From Zingiber officinale (Eukaryota > Streptophyta > Magnoliopsida > Zingiberales > Zingiberaceae): a stretch of 64,000 nt of DNA. Positions 9,071 to 20,125 of the stretch are shown piece after piece (position 1 is the stretch's first letter; each line of letters opens with the position of its first letter). Position numbers and translations under genes: made by a program. The DNA lies in assembly GCF_018446385.1 (NCBI RefSeq), contig NC_055987.1:8951705-9015704 (forward strand). The letters run 5' to 3'. A model generated the notes under the pieces. The model saw only the letters and a list, made by a program, of their open reading frames with translations. It had not been told where the DNA came from and ran no database searches.

Positions 9071-10895
9071 ATGCAATTCCAAGATGGACTTGGATTTGAC
9101 ACTAGGGTGGCTCCACCATACACATCTACAAGCTTCGACCTTTGGAAATCAAGGATCGAAAACTTCTTAATGGTGAAGATAGAGCAATGGTTTGCTCTCA
9201 TGGAAGGTTTTGAAGCTCCCACAAATTCCAAGGGCAAAGTACTCAAGAGGAGCAAGTGGAGCCAAGACCAAATCCAAAGATGTGAGGCCAATGACAAAGT
9301 GACCAAGCTTTTGGTCAATTTATTGCCAAGCAACATCCTGGAGCAAATTGGAGAGTTTGAAGATGCCAAGGAGCTTTGGAGCAAATTGGCAAGGATTCAT
9401 GAGATCCCCTCCACTGTATCAAATAAAGGAGAATCCAAAGAGGGCGACTCAATGGATCAAAACCAAGAAGAGGAGGACTCCGAGGTTGAGAGATGCTCAA
9501 CCTCCGAAGAGGAGGTCCATGAAGCTTCATCCTCAAAGGAGAGCAATCGAAAGAGCAAGGAAGGAGTATATTCCTTGTTTCGTGTACAAGAGGATGAAGA
9601 TAAAGAAGAAGGTGAAGCCTCCACCTCTAGGATTGAGGGGGAGCAATCTTCATTGACACCGGATCAAGAGCAAGAAGAATCTTCTACATCCAGGTCAAGA
9701 AGAGAAGAGGATGAAGAAGCTTCCACCTCCACAAGTCAAGAAAAATCAAATGGAGGAGCATCACTATCGGATCAAGAGGAAGCCTCTACATCCACATCAC
9801 ATGGAGGAGCAAGCGCCACCTCTACACAAGAAGGTATAAACAATTCAATTAAAAATAAAAATCATATTATATGCTTTGAATGTAGGGAAAAAGGGCATTA
9901 CAAAAGTAAATGCCCTAAATTGGCCAAGAAGAAGGGCCAAGTGGCACCCAAGGGCAAGGAGAAGCCCAAGGAGACCATCCCTGGAACAAAGAAGAGCAAG
10001 GAGCACATTGTGTGCTTCTCTTGCAATCAAAAGGGGCATTACCGAAGTCAATGCCCTAATGGGAAGAAGGTGATCAAGGCTCATAGAGGAAGCTCAACTC
10101 AAGGGGGAGCCTCCAAGGTAAAAAAAGAAGGTATCTTTTATTGAGCCTATTTCCATGCAAAATGGTAAAAAACATGCTAGGTCAAATTTATATCATTTTA
10201 ATGCTATTTACCATGAAAATAGGAGACATGATAAAATTAAAGAAAATCATGTAGCTTTTCATGCCAAGACTACCCAACCTAAGGTTAGGAAGGTAGATGA
10301 AAATCTATGCAAGAAAACTAAGAGTTTTAGTTATAGGCCTAGAAATAAAAATGCTCATGGGTTTAATGAAAAATCAAGATCTAGGGATTTATGGGAAGAA
10401 AATCAAGTCTTGAGGTCAAGACGTGATAAAATGGAAAAGACCCTAAAAAGGATGGAAAATATCCTAAAAGGGCAAAATGAGCAAAACCTAGGTTTAGAGG
10501 TACAAAAGCCATCCATTGACCATAGAGGTTTGGGATACAAACCCAAAGCTAAAAAGGATGTGCCTAGTTATCATAGGGTTCCATATAGCTATGGAACCAA
10601 CCCTAAGTCTAGAAGTCAAGTCAAGGATACAAGGGAAGTCATCCCTAGAAATATCTTTGCAACAACAAATGTGACTAAGACTTCTAAGAAGTCTAAGAAA
10701 GTCACTAACAAGGTCACAAGGGAGGCTATCCCTAGAGTTGACCTAGAAAATGTGACCAAGGCCTCTAAGAAGCCCAACAAGGTCACTAGGAAAATATCTA
10801 GGGAAGTTATCCCTAGTAAATACCTAGAGCATCCAAGGAGCACCAATAGGTTTTGGGTTCCTAGGAGCATCTTCTCTATCCCATCGATGGGTTAG
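9071..10895 (+). pseudogene. SirA gag, frameshifted after the nucleocapsid
   Basis: The start ATG at 9071 gives MQFQDGLGFDTRVAPPYTS, the FDxWKxRIENFL-type gag head of Sireviruses. An acidic, Ser-rich hinge follows (about residues 115-250), then two CCHC knuckles starting at C268 and C315 (CFECREKGHYKSKC; CFSCNQKGHYRSQC). The frame ends at 10144. The rest of the protein, with a short coiled-coil segment and repeated REVIPR-like motifs, is open one frame over to 10895. The homologous SirB gag is one uninterrupted ORF across this point, so SirA has a 1-nt indel, most simply in the A7 run near 10120. Gag packages RNA into particles; this copy would give a truncated but knuckle-containing protein. 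Confidence 0.88.
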
Positions 10896-13183
10896 AGAGT
10901 GTCAACTCTAAAAAGAAGGGTAGTTAACCCAACTTTGAAGAAATTGACACTCAAGGAGTATTTTCAAGGTTATTATTAACCTTTGAAAATGAAATGGATT
11001 TACATTTACTCTTTGGAAGAGTAAAATGTGCCAGAAAATTGAAAATATTGATTTTAATCTTATTTGGCACAATTTGGGAAAACATAAGAAATACCAAGTT
11101 GAGATTTTGGCATTTTCTTAATATTTTAAGGCAAATCTTAGCCTTAGTTTAAAGTGCATCTCTTATGGAAAAATGAAATATGCCAACACTTGAGGAATAT
11201 GCTTAAATTAAATTGGCATAAATTAATCAAGAGAATTAGAAATGTCAAATTAGATTTTGGCACTTTCTTGAAGCACTTTGGGCAAATCTAGGGGTTAAGT
11301 TTTAGGATTAGCTAAGATTAAGGATACTTAGATAGATAATCTAGGTATATTTTATTTACGCTAAATCTTGCCATGATTGTTTGCCCATTATATGTCATGA
11401 CATCATGTTTTATTTTTGCACTCATGCCTTATTATAAAAATACAAAAATATCATGTCATGTCATACATACATCATGTAATTATAGGAATCTTTCTTTTGA
11501 AAGCTATCTCATTTTGATGTATGCCATAACATTATCATGCATTATGTTTAATTTCTTAAAAGCAAGGACAAATGACATTTATCAACAAGTGTTTTCAACT
11601 AGTGTTGTCAACAAGTGGTATTAACAAGTAACATCCTAAGTGGATGTTCAATATCCACAAAATGCCTAGATAGATATGCATGATCCCTAGATTAGGGCAA
11701 AACCAAAATCTCACATCTCACAAGGACTATAAGGTGACTTGTATGTGTTTTAGTGCACATTAGATACAAGTGAGATGTTAGGAAGATGAACAAAACTCAA
11801 GATGTTGATTTAGTGCATTCTTTTGAGTTTTAGGTTCATCAAAACACATAGTTATGTGTTTTCCCATCATTGGGAAAACTAATGTACAAGTCATGTGCAT
11901 TAAGCCCAAGGAATGTGATGGGATATTGGTTTTGAAAATTATTTTAAAAGGCTTTTGGAAAACCTTGGTGAAGGCTACCTTTTGATAGTAATCACCATTG
12001 AATAGTTAGACACAAACTTGAAGAAAATGCTAAAGTTTTAGCAAGTTTTCAAGCTTGTGTCAATCTTTGAAAATATGATGTATTTTCATAGAAAACTATT
12101 TTTCCATGATAAAGTATGCCCTAAATAATGTCTACACGAAATTTCGTGATTTTTGGATTTTTGTAGAATTTCCTAGGGGTTTCTGAAGTTGGCTGAATTT
12201 GAAATTCAGCAACTATCAGAGCTCCGATCGATCCATGGATCGATTGGAGTGTCTGAATCGATCAGTGGATCGATTCAGAAGGTAAAGCTCGCTGGATCGA
12301 TCAGCCGATCGATCCAAGAAGACTGAATCGATTAGTGGATCGATTCAGCAGGGTTCAATCGATTGGAACCTAACTCCAATCGATCGAAGATGCTGATTTG
12401 GGCTGGGAAGGTCTGATTTCAACATCCTTGAACCCGTTTTAGTCTAGTTAACCATTCCTAACCCCTCAAAATATATTTGTATACATAAAAATGGTGTTTT
12501 CATGTTGAAAACAAGGATGGAGTGCTTAAGGAAGGCTAAGTTGAAGTTTAGGTTGAGGTTTGTTTCAAATTTTGAATATTTGAACCTCAAAACTTCTAAA
12601 ATTGGGTTTCCTAAAGTTTTAGAGATTCCAAGTCATTGTTGGTGCAATGACAGAAGTTACCACCATGTCTTTAGGGGGAGGGACTCTTTAAAGACATGAA
12701 AATTATTTTTCATGAACCTTGGAAGGTGGTTAACCTTCCATTAAAAACATGCTCAAGGTTGAGCGTTTGAACTTTAATGGGGAGTAGATATCCTCATTGT
12801 TCAAGTGGCTTCAAGTGGATAATGCTCAAGGATGGGCATTTGCCTATATTGGGGGAGAATGTAGGGTTAAGGATAATAAAGGGTATGGGACCTTCATTAT
12901 CGTGTTGATCACAACGAGTGAAGTTGTGAACAATGATGAGCAACTCTTCAGGGGGAGAGTTTTCAACAAGTGAATTTGTTGATGTGTACCCAAAAATGGG
13001 GCATGGTTTGATGTGTGCCAATAGGGGGAGAATGAAAGGGAGTAAGTTAGGATTTTATTGCCTAGAGGGAGTTTGCCCTCTTAGGGGGAGAATGAAGGGC
13101 TTAACTTATGTATTCATTGCCCAGTGGCATGAAGCAGGTTTAGGCTATGGGATTAGCCTAACTTACATGTGGTATTGTAAGTG
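10896..13183 (+). other. SirA 3' internal non-coding region
   Basis: No gene. The order resembles the post-pol region of SirD and the post-gag region of SirB: an ATCTCACAT...GAGATGTTAGGA pair near 11717-11784, an ACAAGTCATGTGCATT stretch near 11885, a palindrome array at 12225-12388, then several AGGGGGAG purine tracts (about 12674, 12852, 12948, 13023, 13083) resembling spare polypurine tracts. Confidence 0.7.
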
Positions 13184-14013
13184 ATAGTTGTTGGTGCAAT
13201 TTCCAGTAGGTCAAGGTTGACCTAGTTGACCAAGCGTAAACCTTGGTCATGGTTTCGATGTTTGACAATACAGAAAGACATGTAGACATGGACAATGCAG
13301 GTGCAGTTTTCCATGCGGAGAGATACTGATCAGGGTCTGATCAGAAAGACAAGTAGGTCAAGGTTGACCGGATACTTGACTGGGAAGTCCTAACTGGGAT
13401 GTTAGGCAGTTCGGAAAGTCCTGGTGAGTGAAGCCAGGCAGTTGGGGAAAGTCCTGGTGAGTGAAGCCAGGCAGTCGGGAAATCCTGGTGAGTGAAGCCA
13501 GGTGAAAATCCTAGTGAGTGAAGCTAGGTGAAAGTGAAAGTCTTGGTAAGTGAAGCCAGGCAGTTGGAGAAAGTCCTGGTGAGTGAAGCCAGGCAGTTGG
13601 AGAAAGTCCTGGTGAGTGAAGCTAGGCGCTTGGGAAAGACCTGGTGAGTGAAGCCAGGCAGGGGAAAGACCTAGTGAGTGAAGCTAGGCAGTTGGAAAGT
13701 CCTGGTGAGTGAAACCAAGCAAGGGAAATCCAGATGGGTCAAGGTTGACCAGACATCTGGTGAAAAGTCTAAGCAGGGAGCTTGGCACGGGAAAAGTCCA
13801 AGTATGGAGACTTGGCACGGAGATGGCACAAAAAGTCAGAGAGGGCTCGGTAGCTCGTTCTCTGGACTGTGGTCAGAGAGGGCTCGGTAGCTCGTTCTCT
13901 GGACCGGACGAAGTCGGAGATGGTTCGGTAGTTCGTTCTCCGGACTAGGTCAAGAGAGGGCTCGGTAGCTCGTTCTCAGGACCATTTAGGGTTTAGGGCT
14001 GGAGCTCTAAACC

Positions 14014-14262
14014 TGGATCGGTCTGGTGACCTATCCAGCGATACGAGTGATCGGTCTGGTGACCGATCAGTAACGACACAGTGAGCTTCTGTGTGTTATC
14101 TGATCGGTCTGGAGACCGATCAGAAGGACGATCAGAAGGAGATCACCTTCGGGAGGGAAAGGTCCTGATCGGTCATGGGACCGATCAGGGAAGGGCCTGA
14201 TCGATCTTGTGACCGATCAGGACCCTTGTGGACCGATCAGGATGAAGCCTGATCGGTCCACG
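14014..14262. repeat. SirB LTR palindrome array (GATCGGTC-type)
   Basis: Repeated GATCGGTC...GACCGATC palindromes with 2-4 nt centres. One spacer contains CGACACAGTGAGC. Related copies lie at 19160-19437 (3' LTR) and 17566-17662 (internal, before the PPT). Confidence 0.9.
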
Positions 14263-14324
14263 TCCTAGCCGTTGCGTAGCAACGGCTAGTTTCTTCTGGC
14301 TTCTTCTTCGCAGGTGGATGCAGG

Positions 14325-14331
14325 TATAAAA
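14325..14331 (+). promoter_or_regulatory. SirB LTR TATA box
   Basis: TATAAAA immediately downstream of the palindrome array and about 585 bp before the LTR end. The same motif occurs in the 3' LTR at 19502-19508. It is the likely core promoter for the gag transcript. Confidence 0.65.
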
Positions 14332-14970
14332 GAGGCTGAGGGCTTCTAGGCTGCAACTGCTTCGCCGAAGCTTCTGCTTCTTCTTACTACTCCTGACTAT
14401 GATCGATCTTTGCTGAGCTCTTAGCTTACTGAGCTTCGTGTGAGCTCCTTCTTGAAGCTTCGGGTGAGCTTTCCTCGACTGATCAGCTGCTGCTGTGAGT
14501 TTCCTGAAGTTGCTGCTTCGGATTCCAGTCGACAAGAACAGTAGACAAGCTTTGTTTTGTACATTCATATTGTCTTCTGTTTTGTGTTGTATTTTTGTAC
14601 ACCTTTCTTGCTGTTGCAAGAAGTTTCTGTGGCGAGGTTTCTCCACCCAGAAGGAGTGTTCTTATTAGCCGGTTTTCCGGGGACTCATCCACCAACGGAT
14701 TGATAGGCTTCGTCCACCTTACGGACACGCCGAGGAGTAGGAGTTTCATCTCCGAACCTCGTTACATCGACGAGTTTGAGGTTTGCTATTCTCCGTTGTC
14801 GTTTCTATTGTTTATTTCCGCTGCGCTAACCTTGATTTGTAGAAAGAAACGAACGATTTGGGGTGGCTATTCACACCCCCCTCTCTAGCCGAGTCCATCG
14901 ATCCTAACAAGTGGTATCAGAGCGAGGTCGCTTTTCGCCGGATTAACACCCGAGGGAGCACAAGCTAGAG

Positions 14971-16446
14971 ATGGATCAACTCGGAGAAGACATCACCATT
15001 CCACCTTTCTACGATCGCGACGACTTCGCATTTTGGAAGGTAAGAATGAAGTACTTTCTTATGACTAACCTTGAAAATTGGAGTTGTGTTCAATTAGGTT
15101 TCAAGCCTCCGATGGACAAGAAAGGAGAAACCCTAGAGAAGAAGGAGTGGACCAAGGAACAAGTTCACCAATCCCTAGTCAACGATGAGGTATTGAAAAT
15201 TTTTGAATTTTCTTTACCTAATGATGTTTTGTGTAGGATAGGTGGATATAACGATGCCAAGGAGTTGTGGAACAACTTGGTAAAGTTCCATGAGGAGAAC
15301 TCCACTTCAAGTCATGAAGAGGAGTCAAGTGAGCCAAGTAGCTCACTTCATGGAGGAATGGATTTAGAAGTTGAGGGTCACTCAACATCTAAAGAAGAAG
15401 AGGAGGAGAGTTCTTCTTCAAGTTCGGAGCAAGAAGAAGAAGCTTCTACCTCCGGAAGGGATGAAGGAGAGAGCGTTCATCCATCCTCAACTCTAGGTAA
15501 CTCAAGCCATTTGGTTTCTAGCAAATTACACATAATGTGCTTTGAGTGTAGGGAATTTGGACATTACAAGAGTAAATGTCCAAAGAGGGTTAGAAAGACT
15601 CCATCGGCGCCAAAGGTCAAGGAAGCCGGAGTCCCGAAACGCAAGAGCAAGGAGCACGTGGTGTGCTTCCAATGCAAGCGAAGGGGACATTATAGGAGTC
15701 AATGTCCAAGGGGGAGGCAACCTCACAAGGACAAGAGACCGAGCACGTCTATAGGGGGAGCTAAGGCAAACCCTAAGGTAATCTCTAAGGCACATTCTTG
15801 CAATTCTAGTAGGATGCATGCTAGTAGCCTTATTGCTATTGTCAATAATAATAAGCATGATAACTATAGAAATCAACACATGTGCTTAGGTGCCAAACAT
15901 GTTAGCCTAGGTAAGGACAATTCTAGAAATGCTAACCCTAGAATTAACTCATCTAAGGTTAAGGAGAATCTAGGTAGAAACCCCAAAACAACTAGACACA
16001 TGCCTAGGAATATCTCAAAGAAAAATGAAAAATTAAAAATTGAGGTATTAGAGAAGGAGAATCAAGTCTTGAGGTCAAGACTTGATATTTTGGAAAAGGC
16101 TCTTAAGAACTTGGAGAAGTCATCTCTAGGGTTTAAGGGTCAAAAACCAATGTCCAAGGACAAGAAAGGTTTGGGTCACAAACCTAAGTCCCAAGTGGTC
16201 AAGCCCACTTATCATAATGTTCCATTCGATTATGGAACAAAATCTAGGGCTAGGAAGACCATCACCAAGGTCACAAGGGGAGTCACCCCTAGAGTGGATC
16301 TTGATGAGTCCCAAATGACCAAGGCTTCTAAGCCTAGGAGGGTCATTAGGAGGGTTGCTAGGGAAGTCATCCCCAGTGAATATTTAGTGAACCCAATGAG
16401 CTCCAATAGGTATTGGGTTCCTAGGAGCGTGATCTCATCACACTAG
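14971..16446 (+). CDS. SirB gag polyprotein (intact)
   Basis: 491 residues starting MDQLGEDITIPPFYDRDDFA shortly after the PBS. The N-terminal part is the gag matrix/capsid-like domain (FWKVRMKYFLM near residue 23). An acidic Ser/Glu-rich linker (about 105-170) follows, then two CCHC knuckles at C190 (CFECREFGHYKSKC) and C232 (CFQCKRRGHYRSQC), a predicted coiled coil near residues 350-385, and a basic C-terminus with REVIPSEYL and WVPRS. Gag would assemble cytoplasmic particles and bind element RNA. It has no stops and no pol. The match in layout to SirA gag makes the two sister families. Its integrity suggests this gag-only element was still competent recently, with enzymes supplied in trans. 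Confidence 0.9.
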   Translation: MDQLGEDITIPPFYDRDDFAFWKVRMKYFLMTNLENWSCVQLGFKPPMDKKGETLEKKEWTKEQVHQSLVNDEVLKIFEFSLPNDVLCRIGGYNDAKELWNNLVKFHEENSTSSHEEESSEPSSSLHGGMDLEVEGHSTSKEEEEESSSSSSEQEEEASTSGRDEGESVHPSSTLGNSSHLVSSKLHIMCFECREFGHYKSKCPKRVRKTPSAPKVKEAGVPKRKSKEHVVCFQCKRRGHYRSQCPRGRQPHKDKRPSTSIGGAKANPKVISKAHSCNSSRMHASSLIAIVNNNKHDNYRNQHMCLGAKHVSLGKDNSRNANPRINSSKVKENLGRNPKTTRHMPRNISKKNEKLKIEVLEKENQVLRSRLDILEKALKNLEKSSLGFKGQKPMSKDKKGLGHKPKSQVVKPTYHNVPFDYGTKSRARKTITKVTRGVTPRVDLDESQMTKASKPRRVIRRVAREVIPSEYLVNPMSSNRYWVPRSVISSH

Positions 16447-18320
16447 ATGAGTTAGAGTGTGCCAACCTTACTTGAATAGGTAGTTAACCTAATCATGGCA
16501 AGAGGTGGCACCTTAGGAATTTTCAAGGTATAATCAAGCCTTGAAAATGAAATTAAGAATTATTCCTAAGGTGATTAGAATGTGCCAATCAAATTTGAGG
16601 AGTTTTCTAGAGTCAATCTAATTGGCACATAGTGATCTAAAAATCTTTGGTATAAGATGCTAGGTCTATTACACTTAGGAATATAGAACCTATGGTAAAA
16701 TGATCCAAGTTATCAAAAATGGCAACTAAGGCTAGAATTAGGTATTTTCTATACCTTGACATGTTATTTGCCATATATTGTTTGCCATATGCCATGTCAT
16801 GACATCATATTTATTTTATGACCATTTAAAATGTCATGATAATGCTTAGGTTATTTATATGTCATGCTCTATTTAAATTTCATACTTTATGTCATGACAT
16901 CATGACATTGGCACATGTTATTATGTATGATATCATTTTATGCCATGTCATCATTTCTTGCATTTATAATCAATGAAATTGATTTAAGGTTAAAAACATA
17001 ATTTGATATGGAGATCAAATTGTTGTTTAGAAAATGCATGAGAACTTAGCCTAAGATGACCTAAACCCATATCTCACATCAAAATTGACTTGAATGTGTT
17101 TGATACACCTTAGATGTGTGTGAGATATTAGGATGATGAGTTAGGATCAAGGTGCATAGTTCTTGTACCTAGATGAGCCTAATTCTAATTTGGGGATCAT
17201 AGGGAAAGCTTATGTACAAGTCATGTACATTTAGCCCTAAGATTGTGATCCTAAATTAAAGGGTTTAAAGTCATTTCAAAATTGATTTGAAAAACCTTGA
17301 TGAAGCTTTTCTAGTGATAGCATTCATCATTGAACAAGTTGATACAAAGATAAGTTAACTTTGAGCTATTTCAAAGACTTTTGAACTTTGTATCAAGATT
17401 GAAAAATGGAAGTTATTTTCATAGAAAACTATTTTTCCATGATAGTATATGTTATGAGGAATGTATCCTCAAAATTTCATAATTTTTGAAATTTTCTGTA
17501 ATTTTCTAGAGGTTTCTGAATTTCGTGGAGAGAAATCAGAACTTATCAGACCTTTATCAGGTTTGTGGACCGATCAGAAGGGTTTCTGATCGGTCCAGGG
17601 GAGCCTGGATCGGTCACTGTGACCGATCCAGAGGGAGCCTGATCGGTCTGGTGACCGATCAGGGCGTGCCAACCTGCTGAATTTCGACTATTTGTCTGAA
17701 ATTGCAGCTAATGAAGTTGGTGTTTTGGATTTCTAAAGGTTTGGAACTCTCCAAGACATTGCTGGTGCAATGGTAAGGGGGAGTTGACCTTTAGGGGGAG
17801 TTTTACCTATTAGTCAAGAGGAGTTGACTTTTAGGGGGAGTTTTTACTCGTTAAAATTTTTTAGGATGAGTGATATGGGATTATCACTAAGTTGATTGTT
17901 GAATTGAGTATCAAGGGGGAAATTAAGGGTCTCAATGAAAGGTATGAGACTTTCATTAGGAAGAAACTCTTGACCTTGATTCACTCTTTTTGATGTGTGT
18001 CAAAAAGAGGGAGAATGGAGAATGTCTAGAGAATGTTCAAGGAAGAACATTGGAGTTAGTGGGAGAGTTTGTTGATCACAACGAGTGAAGTTGTGAACAA
18101 CGATAACTTACTCTTTAGGGGGAGAGCTTGTTGATGTGTGCCAATAGGGGGAGAATGAAGGGTTTAAGTTAGGCCCTCATTATCTAAGAAGGAGGTTGCC
18201 TTCTTAGAAGGAGAATGTAAGGTTGTAACTTATGTTTCATTACCTAGTGGCATGAAGTAAGTTGAGGCTATTGGATTAGCCTAACTTAAAGGTATTGTCA
18301 AACATCAAAAAGGGGGAGAT
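16447..18320 (+). other. SirB 3' internal non-coding region
   Basis: No ORF of note. It has the same order as in SirA: an ATCTCACAT...TGAGATATTAGGA pair (17074-17134), a TACAAGTCATGTACATT stretch (about 17215), palindromes 17566-17662, and several AGGGGGAG tracts (17776-18170) before the true PPT at 18307. Confidence 0.7.
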
Positions 18321-20087
18321 TGTTGGTGCAATTTCCAGTAGGTCAAGGTTGACCTAGTTGACCAAGCGTAAACCTTGGTCATGGTTTCGATGTTTGACAA
18401 TACAGAAAGACATGTAGACATGGACAATGCAGGTGCAGCTTTCCATGCGGAGAGATACTAATCAGGGTCTGATCAGATTGGATGAAGAAGAGTCAAGTAG
18501 GTCAAGGTTGACCGGATACTTGACTGGGAAGTCCTAACTGGGATGTTAGGCAGTTCGGAAAGTCCTGGTGAGTGAAGCCAGGTAGTTGGGGAAAGTCCTG
18601 GTGAGTGAAGCCAGGCAGTCGGGAAATCCTGGTGAGTGAAGCCAGGTGAAAATCCTAGTGAGTGAAGCTAGGTGAAAGTGAAAGTCCTGGTGAGTGAAGC
18701 CAGGCAGTTGGAAAAAGTCCTGGTGAGTGAAGCCAGACAGTTGGAGAAAGTCCTGGTGAGTGAAGCTAGGCGCTTGGGAAAGACCTGGTGAGTGAAGCCA
18801 GGCAGGGGAAAGACCTAGTGAGTGAAGCTAGGCAATTGGAAAGTCCTAGTGAGTGAAACCAAGCAAGGGAAATCCAGATGGGTCAAGGTTGACCAGACAT
18901 CTGGTGAAAAGTCTAAGCAGGGAGCTTGGCACGGGAAAAGTCCAAGTATGGAGACTTGGCACGGAGATGGCACGAAAAGTCAGAGAGGGCTCGGTAGCTC
19001 GTTCTCTGGACTGTGGTCAGAGAGGGCTCGGTAGCTCGTTCTCTGGACCGGACGAAGTCGGAGATGGCTCGGTAGTTCGTTCTCCGGACTAGGTCAAGAG
19101 AGGGCTCGGTAGCTCGTTCTCAGGACCATTTAGGGTTTAGGGCTGGAGCTCTAAACCTGGATCGATCTGGTGACCTATCCAGCGATACGAGTGATCGGTC
19201 TGGTGACCGATCAGTAACCACACAGTGAGCTTCTGTGTGTTATCTGATCGGTCTGGAGACCGATCAGAAGGACGATCAGAAGGAGATCACCTTCGGGAGG
19301 GAAAGGTCCTGATCGGTCATGGGACCGATCAGGGAAGGACCTGATCGGTCTCCATGACCGATCAGGGAAGGGCCTGATCGGTCTTGTGACCGATCAGGAC
19401 CCTTGTAGACCGATCAGGATGAAGCCTGATCGGTCCACGTCCTAGCCGTTGCGTAGCAACGGCTAGTTTCTTCTGGCTTCTTCTTCGCAGGTGGATGCAG
19501 GTATAAAAGAGGCTGAGGGCTTCTAGGCTGCAACTGCTTCGCCGAAGCTTCTGCTTCTTCTTACTACTCCTGACTGTGATCGATCTTTGCCGAGGTCTTA
19601 GCTTACTGAGCTTCGTGTGAGCTCCTTCTTGAAGCTTCGGGTGAGCTTTCCTCGACTGATCAGCTGCTGCTGTGAGTTTCCTGAAGTTGCTGCTTCGGAT
19701 TCCAGTCGACAAGAACAGTAGGCAAGCTTTGTTTTGTACATTCATATTGTCTTCTGTTTTGTGCTGTATTTTTGTACACCTTTCTTGCTGTTGCAAGAAG
19801 TTTCTGTGGCGAGGTTTCTCCAGCTAGAAGGAGTGTTCTTATTAGCCAATTTTCCGGGGACTCATCCACCGACGGATTGATAGGCTTCGTCCACCTTACG
19901 GACACGCCGAGGAGTAGGAGTTTCATCTCCGAACCTCATTACATCGACGAGTTTGAGGTTTGCTATTCTCCGTTGTCGTTTCTATTGTTTATTTCCGCTG
20001 CGCTAACCTTGATTTGTAGAAAGAAACGAACGATTTGGGGCGGCTATTCACACCCCCCCTCTCTAGCCGAGTCCATCGATCCTAACA
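18321..20087 (+). repeat. SirB 3' LTR
   Basis: 1767 bp copy of 13189-14909, with an extra GATCGGTC palindrome near 19340-19360 and a short insertion near 18477. TATA at 19502-19508. Confidence 0.93.
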
Positions 20088-20125
20088 ATAGTGTTGGTAT
20101 TGTCAAACATCAAAAAGGGGGAGAT

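Larger units (their letters stand above)
13189..14909 (+). repeat. SirB 5' LTR
   Basis: 1721 bp, TGTTGG...CCTAACA. Hairpin tandem units at about 13415-13730, CAGAGA...TCTCTG-type hairpins at 13830-13980, palindromes at 14014-14262, TATA box at 14325-14331, then an R/U5-like part. It is close to 18321-20087; the main differences are a small indel near 13345 and one extra palindrome in the 3' copy. Confidence 0.93.
13189..20087 (+). mobile_element. SirB: gag-only Sirevirus-like element nested in SirA
   Basis: LTRs 13189-14909 and 18321-20087 with perfect TSD ATAGT (13184-13188, 20088-20092). PBS TGGTATCAGAGC at 14912-14923, PPT AAAAAGGGGGAGAT at 18307-18320. It encodes only gag (14971-16446), intact here. 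Absence of all pol domains makes it non-autonomous, but the intact gag and similar LTRs suggest recent activity. Confidence 0.94.
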
